Assembly: GCA_947095585.1 (NCBI GenBank)
Contig: OX352763.1
Location: forward strand, 36,320,010 to 36,384,009
DNA length: 64,000 nucleotides
Reading direction: 5' to 3'
From: Nephrocerus scutellatus
Lineage: Eukaryota > Arthropoda > Insecta > Diptera > Pipunculidae
Shown here: positions 10,740 through 23,400 of the stretch, piece after piece
Position numbering within the stretch: the stretch's first letter is position 1
Layout: each line of letters begins with the position of its first letter
The notes under the pieces: generated by a model
The model's input: the letters and a program-made list of their open reading frames with translations, nothing else
The model's database searches: none
What the model was told of the DNA's origin: nothing
Translations under genes and position numbers: made by a program

Positions 10740-13700
10740 GCAGAAACTATCTGCTGGATTATCGTGAGTAATTGTCGAGAAGGCTCTATACCACGGTAAT
10801 TCGCTAGGAAGAATTAATTCTTGCCTTACGTTTCACAAGTACGCCATTTTCGTACCACGCAGACGCTACATATGTTGAACAAGCATAGAACCAGCAGCAA
10901 GACAGACAAGATCAGTCTTTACTTTTTCATGAAAATCTGGCTGAAAGGCACAACCCTACGGTCTTCTTAGGACAAGGATTGGTTCTGAAACACCAATCAA
11001 TTCCCTTTGCAACATTGCTATTGGGAGTGATACCCACCCAAATCTCTACCGCTCTCTATGGTTCCCGAGTAATCACAACCCCAACGAAACATCCCCATAT
11101 AAAATCGGTCAGCACCTCACCAGAGAGAACAACCTCTTTTCGTAAGTTACCTCTCTACGAGCTTTATCAAGTCCCGTAGTAACAATCCGCCTTTAGTTTT
11201 GGCAGGCGTCGGTGATATCGGCTCGTGCGGTATGACCAGGAGCTTCTGTGTACGTTGCCTTTCTAAGTACCAGAAGCACAATTATTTTTTATCTTATCTG
11301 GCAACTTTTACCCAGCATCCACACCGATGAAATCCCATAAGATGTAGCGGGTCACTTGAAAGGGATAGAGAGACCAGTTAGTTGACAGACTACGTTCTAA
11401 ATTAAATAAAAGCTAAATCATCTAGCATGACCGGTCCTCTCTCAGGAGTAGTTACGTAGTTGCGTAAATAAAGAAAGTCACCAGCACAGAAGCTGCGTTC
11501 ACTTACTCTATGATCGACTGATCGATAATAATTAATGAAAATCTTAGTAGAATTTCATTGCTTACAAGAGTGTGTGAGAGCATCAATTCACATCACCCAT
11601 ATCTTGTAATGTCAGTACATACCAAAGTTCCAAAAAAATTGATTTACTGTGGTCAATGCATTGATAAACGTATTCAATAGGGCATCTTCTTACTGCCATT
11701 GGTCATCCGATGATTGGAAAACAAACATATTACCAGCAAAATAGGTCGGCATTCCAATTTGCTGCACTGGTCACCCGATGATGTGGAGCAATTAGTGGAA
11801 AATATTTGTGTAGGCATATTCCTTCCCATTAGTAATTCGAGTTATTATTTACATTTGTGACTAAGCGTGACGCGTTTTTCAGAAACTTGAAGACGTCATT
11901 TTTCTTCGTTAATCGCATTCCCACCGAATTACCACATACGTGATTTATTTTCACTGGCACCTTTCTGCATTCAGATCATAGGATTCTTGATTGATAAACA
12001 TAAATCAAAACACATAAATGTCATACCAATAACGAGAAGTACCACAACATCCTACTGCATGCAGAATTGGAATGGTTATCGAGGGAAAGAGCTATTGCAC
12101 GTACTCATAAGTTTCGGCTAAGTGAATGAGTAAGGCAATTTCTAAAGAGATAGAAAATCTGACCTACAAGAGCTCTTGTGTAATAAGGAATAGGTGGTTA
12201 GGCTTGTGTATATTGCAAACTTATTAAACTCCTTTTGAGATCCTGTACGAATATATGCGGATGGAGGCGTTCAATAAGAAGTTGGCTCATCGGATAAGTT
12301 GTGCACAAGAGAAAGATCTAGAAATGTTCTACAAATATTAGGAAAATTTTTAAATGCTGTTGATAAACAACCAGAAAATCCTATTTCATAAAAGAGCTTT
12401 AGGAGTACACATTAATATTTATTTCCGTAAAAATGAAGATCCACGTAAAGGTAACCTCTAGAGTAACAGTCCTTTTTTAGAAACATGAGCATTTTATTGA
12501 TAAATCGAAAGCTGATAATGAAAAGCTGATCGAGTTGTCTTCTGATGTCGATGTCACTCTGGTGTCCGTGCTGTCTCAATTTTTGGTATCCTTTTTCTAT
12601 TTTTTTAATTCTGCCTGACAAAGGTGCGAGGGTGTTACAAGGTTGACTTACATTGCTCTAGTCAGTGTGATAAGAAATTTCCAATTGTATTCCATTACAA
12701 GCAACACTCTTACACGCTCGATCATCATTTTCACCGCATTTCTCCAGTCGAGAAAAATTCACTTAAAAGCTATCCCATCGCCCAAGTACTATTCTGATCT
12801 CAGCGCTGTAATAAATTCTCCGCATTTAAGTGATCTCCTCAAGTTGGCGTCACGTCGAATTTTCGTTTCCTCACTGATGTCGCATCGTACGTTGACGAAC
12901 GTTGCTACTGGGAATTATTTAAAAATGCACTTAAAACGACGGCTCTCCGATTGGTATATGCGGGAAGGGTGGACCTTCAGTATAGTGATTCTGATTTTGA
13001 TTCTGATTGATTAACACTACTCCCAATGAGAAAAACCAAGATCCACATTTGAAAATGTTACTTCTCTTTTCGATGTTCATCTTGAAGAAGCTACAAAACT
13101 ATCTTGTTAACTGGCTGCGATACTCTTGAGTTACTATGCTTCCCATGCCATCATAGACTCCCCACATTCTCGCGTGCTGTATGTGCAACAATGCGATCGC
13201 TAAGTGCACTTTAAGTGAATTTACGAGGCGTTTCGTTTGATGCACGTTTGTTCGTTCATTCGTTCCGTTGAAATTAACGACGTGAATGTGTGTATCTGTG
13301 TGTGTTGTGTGCTCTGCTGGCTAAACGACGGAAACGCGATCAAATAAATTGATTGGCGCTCGTTGTGGTAGATCGCCGGTATACAAACGATGCTACTGCT
13401 ACTATAGTTGTTCCTGTAATTTATGACAGGAATTGTCAAATATATTTCATTCAACGATTCAATTAGCTATATCGATTGTTAGAATGTGGGTCAATTGATA
13501 AAATTGCGCTCTTATTAAGGAGTTACAATCGGAGGCGGTGGTCGGTCGTAAATTATTGCCTTATTACATATTTATCATTTTAGATATCATTATCATTATC
13601 ATTAACATTATTTTATTCCAAGTATAGATCTTCAATACTTTAACCCCCGCTACACATAAAAATGGCGTAAATAATCTTTATATTAACCAGAAATTTAGAA

Positions 13701-14390
13701 TTCAAGAGGAGAGAATCTTTAAATGATTCACTTGAAGGTGCGGTCTGCCATTTGTACATTATTTTCGAAATAACCTTGGCCACTTATGAACCAGTAAATA
13801 TGTAGTAATTTCTGAAAAAAATAGACCAGCAATTTAAAGCTAAACAGATGTTTACAGCTTTAAACATTGCGGTACGCCAAAACGCCAATTTGTAGGTGAT
13901 TCCCCTTCAGGATTACTGATGGACACACAAAAGTCTCTTAAAGTACGGCAGCCGCATCTGTCGGTTATTTAAATTTGCTAAAAAATATGTTCCAGTTGCT
14001 CTGTATTTTTTTATGAATTTTTTAGTTTTGTATTTTATGGTAATTTCATTGGAATACCTCGCTTTGAGAGGTTATTTGCCTGCTTTGCTGATTTGTATTT
14101 GTATTGGTTATAGATTATTTGATGGATGTGTAATTGTTTTTCAATTTGAGCACTAATCTCAATCATTTTATATATTAATTATTTCAATGGATGTAATTAT
14201 CTTTAATGAGAAACATTAACCACATTCAAGTCCTTCTGTTGCGTCATGGCATAGCTATTCACGATTTCTGAATTGATCGATTTTTATTTATGATTTATCT
14301 TTAAGCAGTACTTACTGTTTCTCATTCTCTTTTATTAATAAAAATAATACATAACAATACTATACTAGTATAAAGCAATACTTGGCAGTC
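10740..14390. other. Long unassigned stretch
   Basis: No transposon protein, tRNA or clear repeat found over about 3.6 kb. Around 10740-11540 base composition is closer to even and may be part of an old element, but I could not classify it. Only the weak frame at 12830-13014 caught attention and is listed separately. Confidence 0.4.
12830..13014 (+). other. Weak candidate terminal coding exon (two overlapping open frames)
   Basis: One plus-strand frame from about 12830 to the stop at 13011-13013 ends in an acidic tail YSDSDFDSD after a segment reading DERCYWELFKNALKTTALRL. A second frame across the same DNA is open much longer (from 12643). An acceptor-like CTCCTCAAG precedes 12842. I do not recognise either peptide, and overlapping open frames are weak evidence. 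Could equally be a remnant of an unknown element. Confidence 0.2.
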
Positions 14391-14394
14391 AGCC

Positions 14395-14500
14395 ATCAGC
14401 AGAATATGGAAGATATCCGCATATTCCGCATGATTTCTGTCTGGTGGAAGTGCGATCAAACCTTCTCGGTGGTGGCCGATCGTAATTGTCCCTAAGAAAT
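14395..14500 (+). repeat. Family A 5'UTR fragment
   Basis: The stretch with GGTGGAAGTGCGATCAAACC at about 14438 matches GGTGGAAGCGCGATCAAACC at about 20891 in the 5'UTR of the longer family A copy, together with a shared preceding GTCAGCCATCAGCAGAATA-like block. It stops just before the satellite element at 14528. Confidence 0.65.
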
Positions 14501-14527
14501 AAAAAGGTGAAAGACCGGGGTAGTTTT

Positions 14528-15390
14528 TAAATTCTCTATATTAAATTCACTTGCCCGTGGGTCGGTCGTCGGTCGTCGGTCGTCTGTCGTGTAATCTTGC
14601 GATCAATTTTTAACCCACTTTCCAAAGCCCGATTTTATTGAAATTTTTCACACATGTGTATTTCCGGAGACAACACTACCTATTAAAATTTGAGGACCGT
14701 CGCGAAACGGGGTCGGGGGGCTCCCATACAAATATTTTACAAAATTTTATTCGATTTTCTTCAAATTTTATACACATGTGTATCTCTGATGGACAACACT
14801 TTTTGTAAAAATTTTGGAGACCCCAGGCCCCGGGTGGTGGTGGGGCCCCATAAATTTTTTTTATAAAAATTAACCCGATTTTCTTCAAATTTTATATACG
14901 CGTGTATCTCTGATCGACAACACTTTTTGTAAAAATTTTGGAGATCCCGGGCTCCAGGGTCATTGGGCCCAAAAATTTTTTTAAAAAAAAATTAACCCGA
15001 TTTTTTTTAAATTTTATATATGTGTGTATCTCCGATGGACAACACTTTTTGCAAACATTTTGGTGGCCGGGGTCTTGGGGCCCAATATAAATTTTTCAAA
15101 AAAATTAACCCGATTTTCTTCAAATTTTTTACGCCTGTGTATCTCCGATGGAAAACATTTTTTGTAAAGTTTTTGGAGTGAACGGGCCCTGAGGCCCGAA
15201 AGGTGCCCACATAAACTTTTTTAAAATTAGGTCGATTTTCTTCAAATTTTAAACACATGTGTATCACTTTTTGTAAATTTGTTGGAGTGATAGGGCCCTG
15301 AGATCCGTGTGGTGTCCATGTAAATTTTTTAAAAATTAGCCGGATTTTCTTCAAATTTTAACACACACCCATCTCCTATTAGAGAATTTA
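14528..15390 (+). mobile_element. Satellite-carrying short-TIR element, copy 1 (7 monomers)
   Basis: Bounded by inverted TAAATTCTCTA (14528-14538) and TAGAGAATTTA (15380-15390). After a unique head with GGTCGGTCGTCGGTCGTC comes a tandem array with period about 115-125 bp. Each monomer has the core GATTTTCTTCAAATTTTA, a palindrome-like ACACATGTGT, TATCTCCGATGGACAACAC and a GC-rich spacer with GGGCCC. I count 7 monomers. No protein is encoded; minus-strand frames over it are repeat shadows. Copies: 27021-27408 and, inverted, 60263-61227. Mobility is inferred from the shared ends and dispersed copies. Confidence 0.75.
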
Positions 15391-15469
15391 CATGAAAAAT
15401 TTTAATTTTTATGGGTTGTTTTTTTTTTCAAAGTTAAGTAGTCGTATGCTGTTTAAGAGTATAAGCCTC

Positions 15470-15910
15470 ATAGAATTTACAGATGATTCCCCAAACGACG
15501 AAAAATAGGAATTCTTTGAATCAGTAAAACCGGAACTCCATACCTGCCCACAGTATGACGAAGGCATATATAGGTAGGGCAATACATTGGCACCCATAAT
15601 TTACATGAGAAAAGTAATAGCAATGGACTAGTCATGGCATCCAGTAGAGATTGGTTTTAGTATTAGTTTAGAACTGTAACCGCTTACCGATGAGTGCAAC
15701 AATATCATAGAAAGCGAGCATGCGGAGTGGAATATGAAGAGCTCATAGGATATAAAAAGTTTACCGGCAGCCTGGGAGAAGAATTATTCCGTGAACTTTA
15801 GAACAGAGCAGATAATGAGGACCAGGCAGGAAGTTTTAACAAAGAGTCTGCGGTTTGACGCAATATACACTACGTTGAACGTAACATAGACAAAGATGGT
15901 AATGTGGTCG
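15470..15910 (+). pseudogene. Family A LINE fragment, linker region
   Basis: Matches the copy at 21400-21640 in order: GATTCCCCAAACGACGAAAA (compare GATTCCCCAGATGATGAAAG), TTCTTTGAATCAGTAAAACC, then CAGGCAGGAAGTTTTAACAA and AGAGTCTGCGGTTTGACGCA. This is the segment between endonuclease and reverse transcriptase. Frames are broken. Confidence 0.65.
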
Positions 15911-15911
15911 A

Positions 15912-16190
15912 TCAGCTATAAATCGGGACCGCAGTGAAAAGCTTTTTCCCGGAAGGCCTGCACCGCATTGACTTCACATTTATTAAAACATCTTTCTGTA
16001 GTAGGCCGACTTTATTCTTGTATTTCCGTTCAAGCAATCGTACAAAAGGCGCAAATAGTTTTCTCCTACCACTACTTTTACTGCTGGAGAACAATTAGTT
16101 CTCCCAGTCCATCAGGTCTATAGGCATCGCTTTTGCCACTATTAAGAGCTAGCGACGATGATAGATGAGAGAGTACGGGTGTGGTTTTGA
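15912..16190. other. Unassigned stretch between elements
   Basis: A minus-strand frame of 60 codons, basic and serine-rich at its start, lies at 15912-16094, but I see no domain or splice context. Treated as non-coding. Confidence 0.4.
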
Positions 16191-16194
16191 TTTT

Positions 16195-19100
16195 GAACCT
16201 TTCCTTTTCATTTTCATTTTCCCCTCGCAGTAAAACTGCGTGTCACCAGCTTGCTCGGCGTCACGACCCTCTGAAGCTGGCTATTATTTCATTTTTCACT
16301 TTCACTTTCAGTTTCACCCGCTTATCTCTAGTGTGGCGAATTTGTTTCTAACTGTCCTGTCGGAGTTAGTAACTGTATTGTCGGAGTCCGGTAATTGTGG
16401 TAATTTGCGACTTAGACCTTTGGACTTAGTACTTTGCGACTTAGTTCCTCTCGCTGTTACGTCAGAGTCTTGGATCATTTTCTCCAATACCAGGTTTAAT
16501 AGGATTCATGCCAGTCCATCCTGTTAGATGTTGAATGGGCTTGATAGTGATCCGAATATATTTACCTGACTTACACCAGAACGTAAGAGGCCTACGCTCG
16601 AAAACCCTTGAGGTTCTGCGCCAATCTCATGCCCTCCCATTCGATATATATGCCCTGACTGAAACCAATCTTATTCCGGACATAAAGAACCAGGAGTTAT
16701 TCCCTCCTACATTTAATGTTTTTCGCAATGATGATCTTACCCGCCCTACGATAGACTCTTCCTTGTTAGCCATCCACAACGACCTCGACTCGTCTCTCGT
16801 CGCTATTTCTTCGTCCTCTAAACTCGTTTCATTTCAATAAAAATAACACTTCCCGTAAGTCCCTATACGTTATGTGCTGTTCCATTCAACCGGCCCAACC
16901 TATCGAATCCTATCAACTTGCTATCGACAATATTGACCTAATAATCGACTCATCTGACTCTCTTAACGACATCCTTACCTTCGGCAACTCTAATTTGTCT
17001 CAACTGCATTGTACTCCATCGGATGATCAATCCTTTTTTATCGCTTCAAATCCCAACTCAATTAAGGAATGTCTCTTCATAGATCGGCTTACAGACTCAA
17101 GTCTATGGCAAGTTAGTGGCGTACATAACTATAAGTTCATGGCAATTAGAACTTATCTTCACAACGCCTCTGTCTTGCTTTGTAACGTTCTCTATCGACT
17201 GTTGATAATTTTCACCCCCATTCTTCTTCTTTATTTTTTCCATAACTCTCCACTACAGTCACCTCATCATATATTTCTCTCTTCTTACGACTTTCATAAA
17301 GCTAATTTCCGCAAAATTTATGACTATCTTAGCAGGTCTTTCTTTAGGTTTGACAATCTATCTTTAAATGTTGCCATCTCCACTTTTTACAAAGAATTAT
17401 TTAATTCTATTTCTCCTTATGTCCTCTTCTCGCGCTATAAAACCTCATCTACATCTCCTCCTTGGTATAATCGAAGGCTTCGCTCCTTACGAAATAAGAG
17501 AAACAAATTATGGGCGGCTTTCCGTCGTACTTATTCTCCACCACATAATTCCAACTATCTCGGTACTTACTGGCAATTCACCCAGCTTTATAACACTCTC
17601 TACCAGCGCTACCTCAATAATGCACAAGCCAAACTCATAAACGACCCTTAGTCTTTTTTTCAATTCATCAACAATAAAAGGAAGTCTGACGGCTATCATC
17701 CATCACTCTCTTAAAAAAATACATCATCAACCGATCCATATACCATTGCTAACTTTTTTGATACCATTTTCAAAAAATATTTCGCCGATAGCTGCTTTGT
17801 ACCGGACCCCTCTTATTTCAATTACCTAATTAACTTCTCCAATGGCCACTTTATCTTTAAAACTGTTGAACCTACTGTTATCGAAAATAAGTTACAAAAA
17901 CTTAATGATGAATTCTCACCCGGCCCAGATGGCCTTCCCGCTCTGTTTCTAAAAAAATGTTCTTCCAGCATCACCCTTCCCACCCTTTCTTACTTCTTTT
18001 GCCTATCCCTTTCAAAAAGAGAATTTCCTCAGATCTGGAAGACCTCTTTTATAATTCTGATACACAAAAAAAAATCAAAGAATGATGTAACTAATTATCG
18101 CCGTTTCCCAAACATATATAAACATTCCCATATACCCAAACTATTCGAAAGTAACATGGTTTTCTGAAAGGTAGATCAACAACCACTAATTTTGTTGAAT
18201 TCATCTCCTCCGCCCTTTCAGCCTTAGAGAGTGGCAACAAGGTCGACGTTATTGCAACTGCTTCACTAAGACTTTTGATAAAATATCTCATCAACTAATC
18301 CTCTTTAAATTATCTTCCCTTGGCTTTGAACCCATATTGTTAAAGTGGATATCTTTGTATCTGAAAAACCTTCTTTATAGTGTTCGCTTCAGGTCCGTCT
18401 TATCGTCCACATTTTTGTCAACCTCTGGAGTCCCACCAGGCAGCCATCTAAGCCCGCTTCTCTTCATCCTAACTATAAAATATCTTGATAGCGTCATCAA
18501 ACATTCCTCCCTCTCAACTTACGCTGACGATACCAAATTTTTCAAACCCATTTCTTATCCACAAGACTCCTATCTCTTTCAACAAGACCTAGAAAATTGT
18601 TCGAACTGTTGCGTTAAAAATTGCTTAGATCTTAATATCTTCAAATGCCAATCTATTACCCTATCACGTAAGTGCAACAAGCACCCTACCAGACATTACC
18701 TTCTCCACGGTCAACCCATATCCCGTGTGCAAACTTTTCGTGACCTCGGCGACTCGGAACTCATCACTTCGCTTTGTCAAACGGTGGTCCAAAGAATTTT
18801 CCTACCCTTACGTGACCAGATCCCTTTACATCGCATTTGACCGTCCCCTACTCGAGTACGCTAGTCAGGCGTGGTCCCCATATCATCAAGTTCATGTGTC
18901 CAGAATCGAGAACATCCAACGTCGTTGGTTTCTCCGATTTCCTCTTCGAGGTCTACCTTGGGACAATCATCTTATACTGCCTCCCTACCAAGACCGCCTC
19001 AACCTCATAAACTTCAAACCCCTAGAAGAACGCAGAGACATAGCTGACACTCTTTTCATACATCGTCTCCTCTTAGGCTCCGTCGATTGCGCGTCTCTAT

Positions 19101-19480
19101 ACAACTCGATATTCTTTAATACAAACCCTCGTCTCTTGCGCTTCATACGAAGCTCCAAGTGGTTCAACGAGTAGGCGTAGAATTTTTCCTAGATCCTTGT
19201 GGTATCACATGGTCATGGTCTAAGTGCGTCGGTTTTGACTGACGGCCACTTTAAACTAACCTAACCTAACCTTACCCTCGTAATCAACGATGTCCCCCTC
19301 TCTTCTATCTACCGACACACCAATAACGAACCAATCTCCCGTATGCTGCGAAAGGTTAACTTAAACCTTACCGTTTTCGATTTTAACTGCAGCACACCCT
19401 GCCTTATAGTTAGCCATCCGCCATCCCCCTAGCTTTATAGTTAGCTTTAAGTCTTAGTTTCAAGTTTTAACCAAAATGAA
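16195..19480 (+). pseudogene. CR1/Jockey-like LINE, nearly full-length ORF2, decayed
   Basis: Plus-strand APE-type LINE. The endonuclease begins HQNVRGLRSKTLEVLRQS at about 16570 with IYALTETN (catalytic Glu). The linker runs through 16872-17651 (SSYDFHKANFRKIYDYLS, PPWYNRRLRSLRNKRNKLW). The reverse transcriptase follows: FSPGPDGLPALFLKKCSSS, FIILIHKKKSKNDVTNYRR, SGVPPGSHLSPLLFILTI, and YADD at 18520-18531 in STYADDTKFF. The thumb reads YASQAWSPYHQVHVSRIEN. The C-terminus reads RLNLINFKPLEERRDIADTL and stops at about 19172. A 3'UTR follows to about 19480. In-frame stops at 17649 and 17712 plus frameshifts make it dead. No ORF1 or RNase H seen. The 5' side has TTTCATTTTC-type runs. Confidence 0.85.
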
Positions 19481-20810
19481 ACTATTTCAAGTTGGTGTAT
19501 GCCCAGGTACGCTACACACACATAGGCATGTTGTATCTGTTAATTGATTTGTTTTGCACGCACCACATTGGATGTTCGGTTTCCCAACTGGGCGCATGTG
19601 GAAAATTTAATTAATTCTGCGTCTACGGTAAGCATCTGCCTAAGTAATAAATCCACTTCAATGGGAAAATTTCGTTTGCTCCGCCGACCAGACGACCCAG
19701 AGTTTGAAGGATTTATTTGATGTTTGGCAAATATATTGGAAAATCAATCATTACAGCTAGAGAAGTGCAACAGTACTGGATGGGTTAAAATTTTGGCGAT
19801 CGAGTGTAAAGTTTTTGGTTTTTTTTGCTTAAAAAAACAAAAAAAAAGTTTCCATAAAACTTTACAAAGCAGTCAGTAGCCAGTACTCAGTACCTAATGA
19901 GGCATGACAGCGTTTTGTTGTCTGCAGATAATGGCCCACTTTCTTGGACTTAACTTGTATTCGCTTTTCATGTCTGGCAGACTGATGAAGTGTTCTGTCG
20001 TTTTAAATGGAAATTTCGTGTAATACGTTTCTTTGGAAACAAAATACAAAATTGTTTTTATGGATTTTCTTGTATTGTCTTGCATTGCACATCCACTGAA
20101 CATGATATTTCAGAGGAAAACATATACTAACCATGACAGCAGTTGCTCCCAATGGCATAAGGCTCTTTCTTTGAACATTTCTTTTGAATGTTGCTGAAAT
20201 TTGAGTGAACTTTGATGTGATAGCGTAGACAATGCAACAGAGACTTCTCCTGAAAGGCAATATTAGGCTGATTTTATTGGAAAATTGGATACTGATTGAA
20301 AAACAATGATTGTTTAAGAAAATATGGTAAAGATTAAATATTTTAGGAAAACATCAAGGGCTGGCTTTTATCCAGATCGAGCCGAGGAACATAAATAAAT
20401 AAATGGGAGCAAACACAGTAAATGATGGATGAATCAAAGAAGATCCTGTACAAATTAAAATTCATAGTAACCTATTCACTAAGTAGAGTTGGCATACGAC
20501 AATAGCGAAAGCGAAGGAACTAAAAAATACTGCTTTAAGAAATTAGACTGCTGGAAATGTGGTTATACGGAGATTTTTAGAAATTGTTCGTTTTTGTAAA
20601 TAAAAGTGACTTTCTTTAGACTATTTTATTTTATAATGTACGAACGCTCAAGAGGATTGCACCCTTAGAATGCTTAGCCGGAAATTAAGGAGAGGAAAAG
20701 CTGAGATGTCTATGCCTTGAATGACTGTAGACATTTATGTAGACATAAGCGGTAACACAGAGTCCGGCAAATCATTCCACGTAATTATTGTGCGGCTAAT
20801 GAGGGAATCG
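19480..20810. other. Unassigned stretch with a weak minus-strand frame at 20103-19894
   Basis: Mostly AT-rich with nothing recognised. The minus-strand frame from 20103 to 19894 (69 codons, ending SPRKWAIICRQQNAVMPH) and an overlapping frame up to 20260 have protein-like composition, and an acceptor-like ATATCATGTTCAG precedes it at about 20094. I cannot assign a family; possible exon or unknown element. Confidence 0.25.
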
Positions 20811-20811
20811 G

Positions 20812-22772
20812 CGGTCAGACATCAGCAGAGTAGGGCGAATAACACAAAATACTTCAGAAATGTATGTGGCCGTAACTAACTAACTGACTGGTGGAAGCGC
20901 GATCAAACCTCCACTTGGTGGTCGCTGGTAAATTTCCTCCAGTACAGGAAAAGCAAAATTATCGGGATAGTCCCATCAAAGTAAGGTAGGCGCCAGGCCG
21001 ATAACCACGCCCGTAAAAAACCATATTACGGAACCCAAAATCAGCCTCGGATAAACTGATGAACGACGACGACCACGGCAACAAAAACGGCTAAACGATT
21101 TGAGAATTTTCTCATGGAACGTACGCTCACTGTATAGAGCTCGAGCTGCACAGAAGCTGGTCGATACCCAGTCTAAATATAAGGCTGACATAACAGCAAT
21201 CCTGGAGATGCGGTGGAGTGGGAATGGTGTCCTACAAAAATCAGAATATGACATATATTACAGCTGTCATGCAAGACATCATGTGCTCGGGGTGGGGTTT
21301 CTAGTCAGCAAAAGTATGAAACCCACCGTTATCGGCTTTAAAGCAATAAATGAACCTTTCGGGTGCGGGACAGATTTAAAAACATAAGCCTCGAAAACTT
21401 TCACGCACCAACAGAGGATTCCCCAGATGATGAAAGAGAATAATTCTTTGAATCAGTCGAACGGGAACTCCATGCCTGCCCTGATGTAAACATCATCAAA
21501 AAAAGTCAGTGATCTAGAACAGTACAGAGAACAAGGACCGCACCAAGCCCGGAAGTTCTACCAAAGAGTCCGCGGTATGAAGCAATATACACCACGTTGC
21601 ACATACTGCAAAGACAAAGAGGGTAATCAGATCGCCGATCTTGAAGGCATCTTAGAGCGATGGGAAGAGCACTTTCATGAGCTGCTAAATGGCCAGTTAA
21701 CCGAGGAATTTGAGGCTCCACCAATGACCGAAGACGATACTATTCTGCCACCACCATAGGCATAGACGAATTTAGCAGAGCGGTAAATCGGCTCAAAAAT
21801 AATAAGGCCCCGGGATCAGTTGGGATTCCAGTGAAACTGATTAAAACAGGAGGCCCCACATTACACCAAGCAATTAATGAAATAATAATGCAAGTATAGG
21901 AGGAATTATCAATGCCAGAAGACTGGCGAAGAGGCATCCTGTGCCGCATACATAAGAACGGAGATATCACAAAATGCAAAATGGGATAGACTGGTCTGCG
22001 TCCTCTTCAACCTGGTATTGGAGAAAGTGATGCGAGACTCTGACATAACGGCGAGAGGAACAATCCTCTATAAGTCCATTCAGATATTGGCTTACGCATA
22101 CGATATTGACATCGTTGGTAGAAACCAAAGAGCTGTACAGGGAGCTTTCATCCAGATATAGCAGGCTGCATGAAATCTTTGGCTGCGCATTAATGAGAGA
22201 AAAACAAAGTACATGGTGGCCTCGTCTGCGGCTAGAAGATCCAACATTGGTCCCGCAATTAAAACAGTGGAGATCGAATTTGAAGTAGTGCAATCGTCAA
22301 CTGTAGCATCCGAGTCATACCAGTACTTAAACATGGATCCGAGAATTGGGTGCTTAGCAAAAAGCATTCTGACCTCTTAGCCGCGTTCGAGATTTGTTCG
22401 AAAAGTCTTACGGAGAATTGTTGGCCCCGCATGTGAGGAAAGACGATTCCGCAGACTCTATAATGATGAGATCTACGAGCGTTACCGCGATGCCGACATC
22501 GTGAAGAGAATTAAGCTATCAGTAGGCTCCGGTGGGCAGGATACCTAGCTCGTATGAACGAAGAGGATCCTGCTCGGAAAGTCCTATGCGGTAGGATTTA
22601 TGGAACACGACAGCAAGGTCGGCCAAGCCTACGCTGGAAGAATAGCGTAGACCAGGACGCCCAGAGTTTAGGGATGCCAAACTTGATGACATCGGCTCGA
22701 AATCGGGTAGAGACACTTTTTGCGCGAGACCAGGACCGGACCCCGGTTGTAGAGCCAAATATGATGATGATA
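20812..22772 (+). pseudogene. Family A (RTE-like) LINE with 5'UTR, internally deleted
   Basis: The most complete family A copy. 5'UTR about 20812-21096, then endonuclease from 21100: MRIFSWNVRSLYRARAAQK, ADITAILEMRWSGNG (catalytic Glu) and DIYYSCHA. The rest of the endonuclease is deleted, jumping to the linker at 21415. RT N-terminal part: ARKFYQRVRGMKQYTPRC, LERWEEHFHELLNGQ, NRLKNNKAPGSVGIPVKLIK, LSMPEDWRRGILCRIHKNGD. A second deletion at about 21985 removes the fingers and part of the palm and joins to VCVLFNLVLEKVMRDSD. The catalytic motif reads YAYD at 22093-22104. The C-terminus follows (RRIVGPACEERRFRRLYNDE). It ends GAGCCAAATATGATGATGAT near 22752-22771. Confidence 0.88.
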
Positions 22773-22774
22773 CT

Positions 22775-23400
22775 AGGCTTTATTGGCTTTAAGCAAACAT
22801 GCGCGTATTTTTGGTCCAATGCTCTTTTATCGTCGGCTACGACTGACTCGAGATAGTTAGAGGATTACACAATTTTACGCTCCACTATCTTAATTGAGGG
22901 ACAAATCATTTGCCCGCATAAATAGCCACCATGTACTTAGTTTTGTTCTCATTTAGGTACGCACTCAGATTTTGTACCACCCACTTAACCCCGATGAAAG
23001 GTTCTTCTTCAGCTCATGGATTTCTACCAATAAGCAATTTTGTCCATGTCGTTTTCGAACTTATAGAAGATTATTTCTATCTCCGTTACGTCAAAAACTC
23101 GGATTACTACCACCAATTCCAGTTTGAAGAGGACGCCGGTTAATCGAATCACTGTCGGAACCGATTATAGATGACTCTATCATATGCGGATTTCATGTCT
23201 ATAAAGAGATGGTGTAGTGAGTTTTGGAACTCTTGACTAAGGATAAAAATCCTTATACCAGGGACTCTTTGGTAGATTTTTTTTTATATCTTCTGAGCTC
23301 TTCGTATTCGTCTTCCCAGGCTCACTTTCTATGAGATTGTTTTACTGCTCCATGTCTTGTTGTACATCGCCTCGTGTAAGCTATGGGTGCAAATGTACTA
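22775..23400 (-). pseudogene. Family A LINE fragment, antisense
   Basis: Starts immediately after the ATG tail of the plus-strand copy. On the minus strand it gives RT pieces: an EFQNSLHHLFIDMKSAYD-like block around 23235-23180, degraded palm sequence with RNP-like SLM motifs and the equivalent of NENKTKYMV around 22930, and the KANKAY region near 22785. Order is the same as in other family A copies but degenerate. The pair is therefore tail to tail with no spacer visible. Confidence 0.65.

Noticed and set aside
14676..15354. Minus-strand frames with repeated MKKI and LIF segments
   Set aside because: They are produced by the tandem monomers of the satellite-carrying element; the same occurs at 60718-61198.
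16407..16450. Regulatory direct repeat TTGCGACTTAG (two copies)
   Set aside because: A small duplication within the 5' part of the decayed CR1/Jockey-like LINE; no independent evidence of function.
19255..19280. Telomere-like CTAACCTAACCTAACC
   Set aside because: Only about three units, located in the 3'UTR of a CR1/Jockey-like LINE; too short and wrong context for telomeric DNA.
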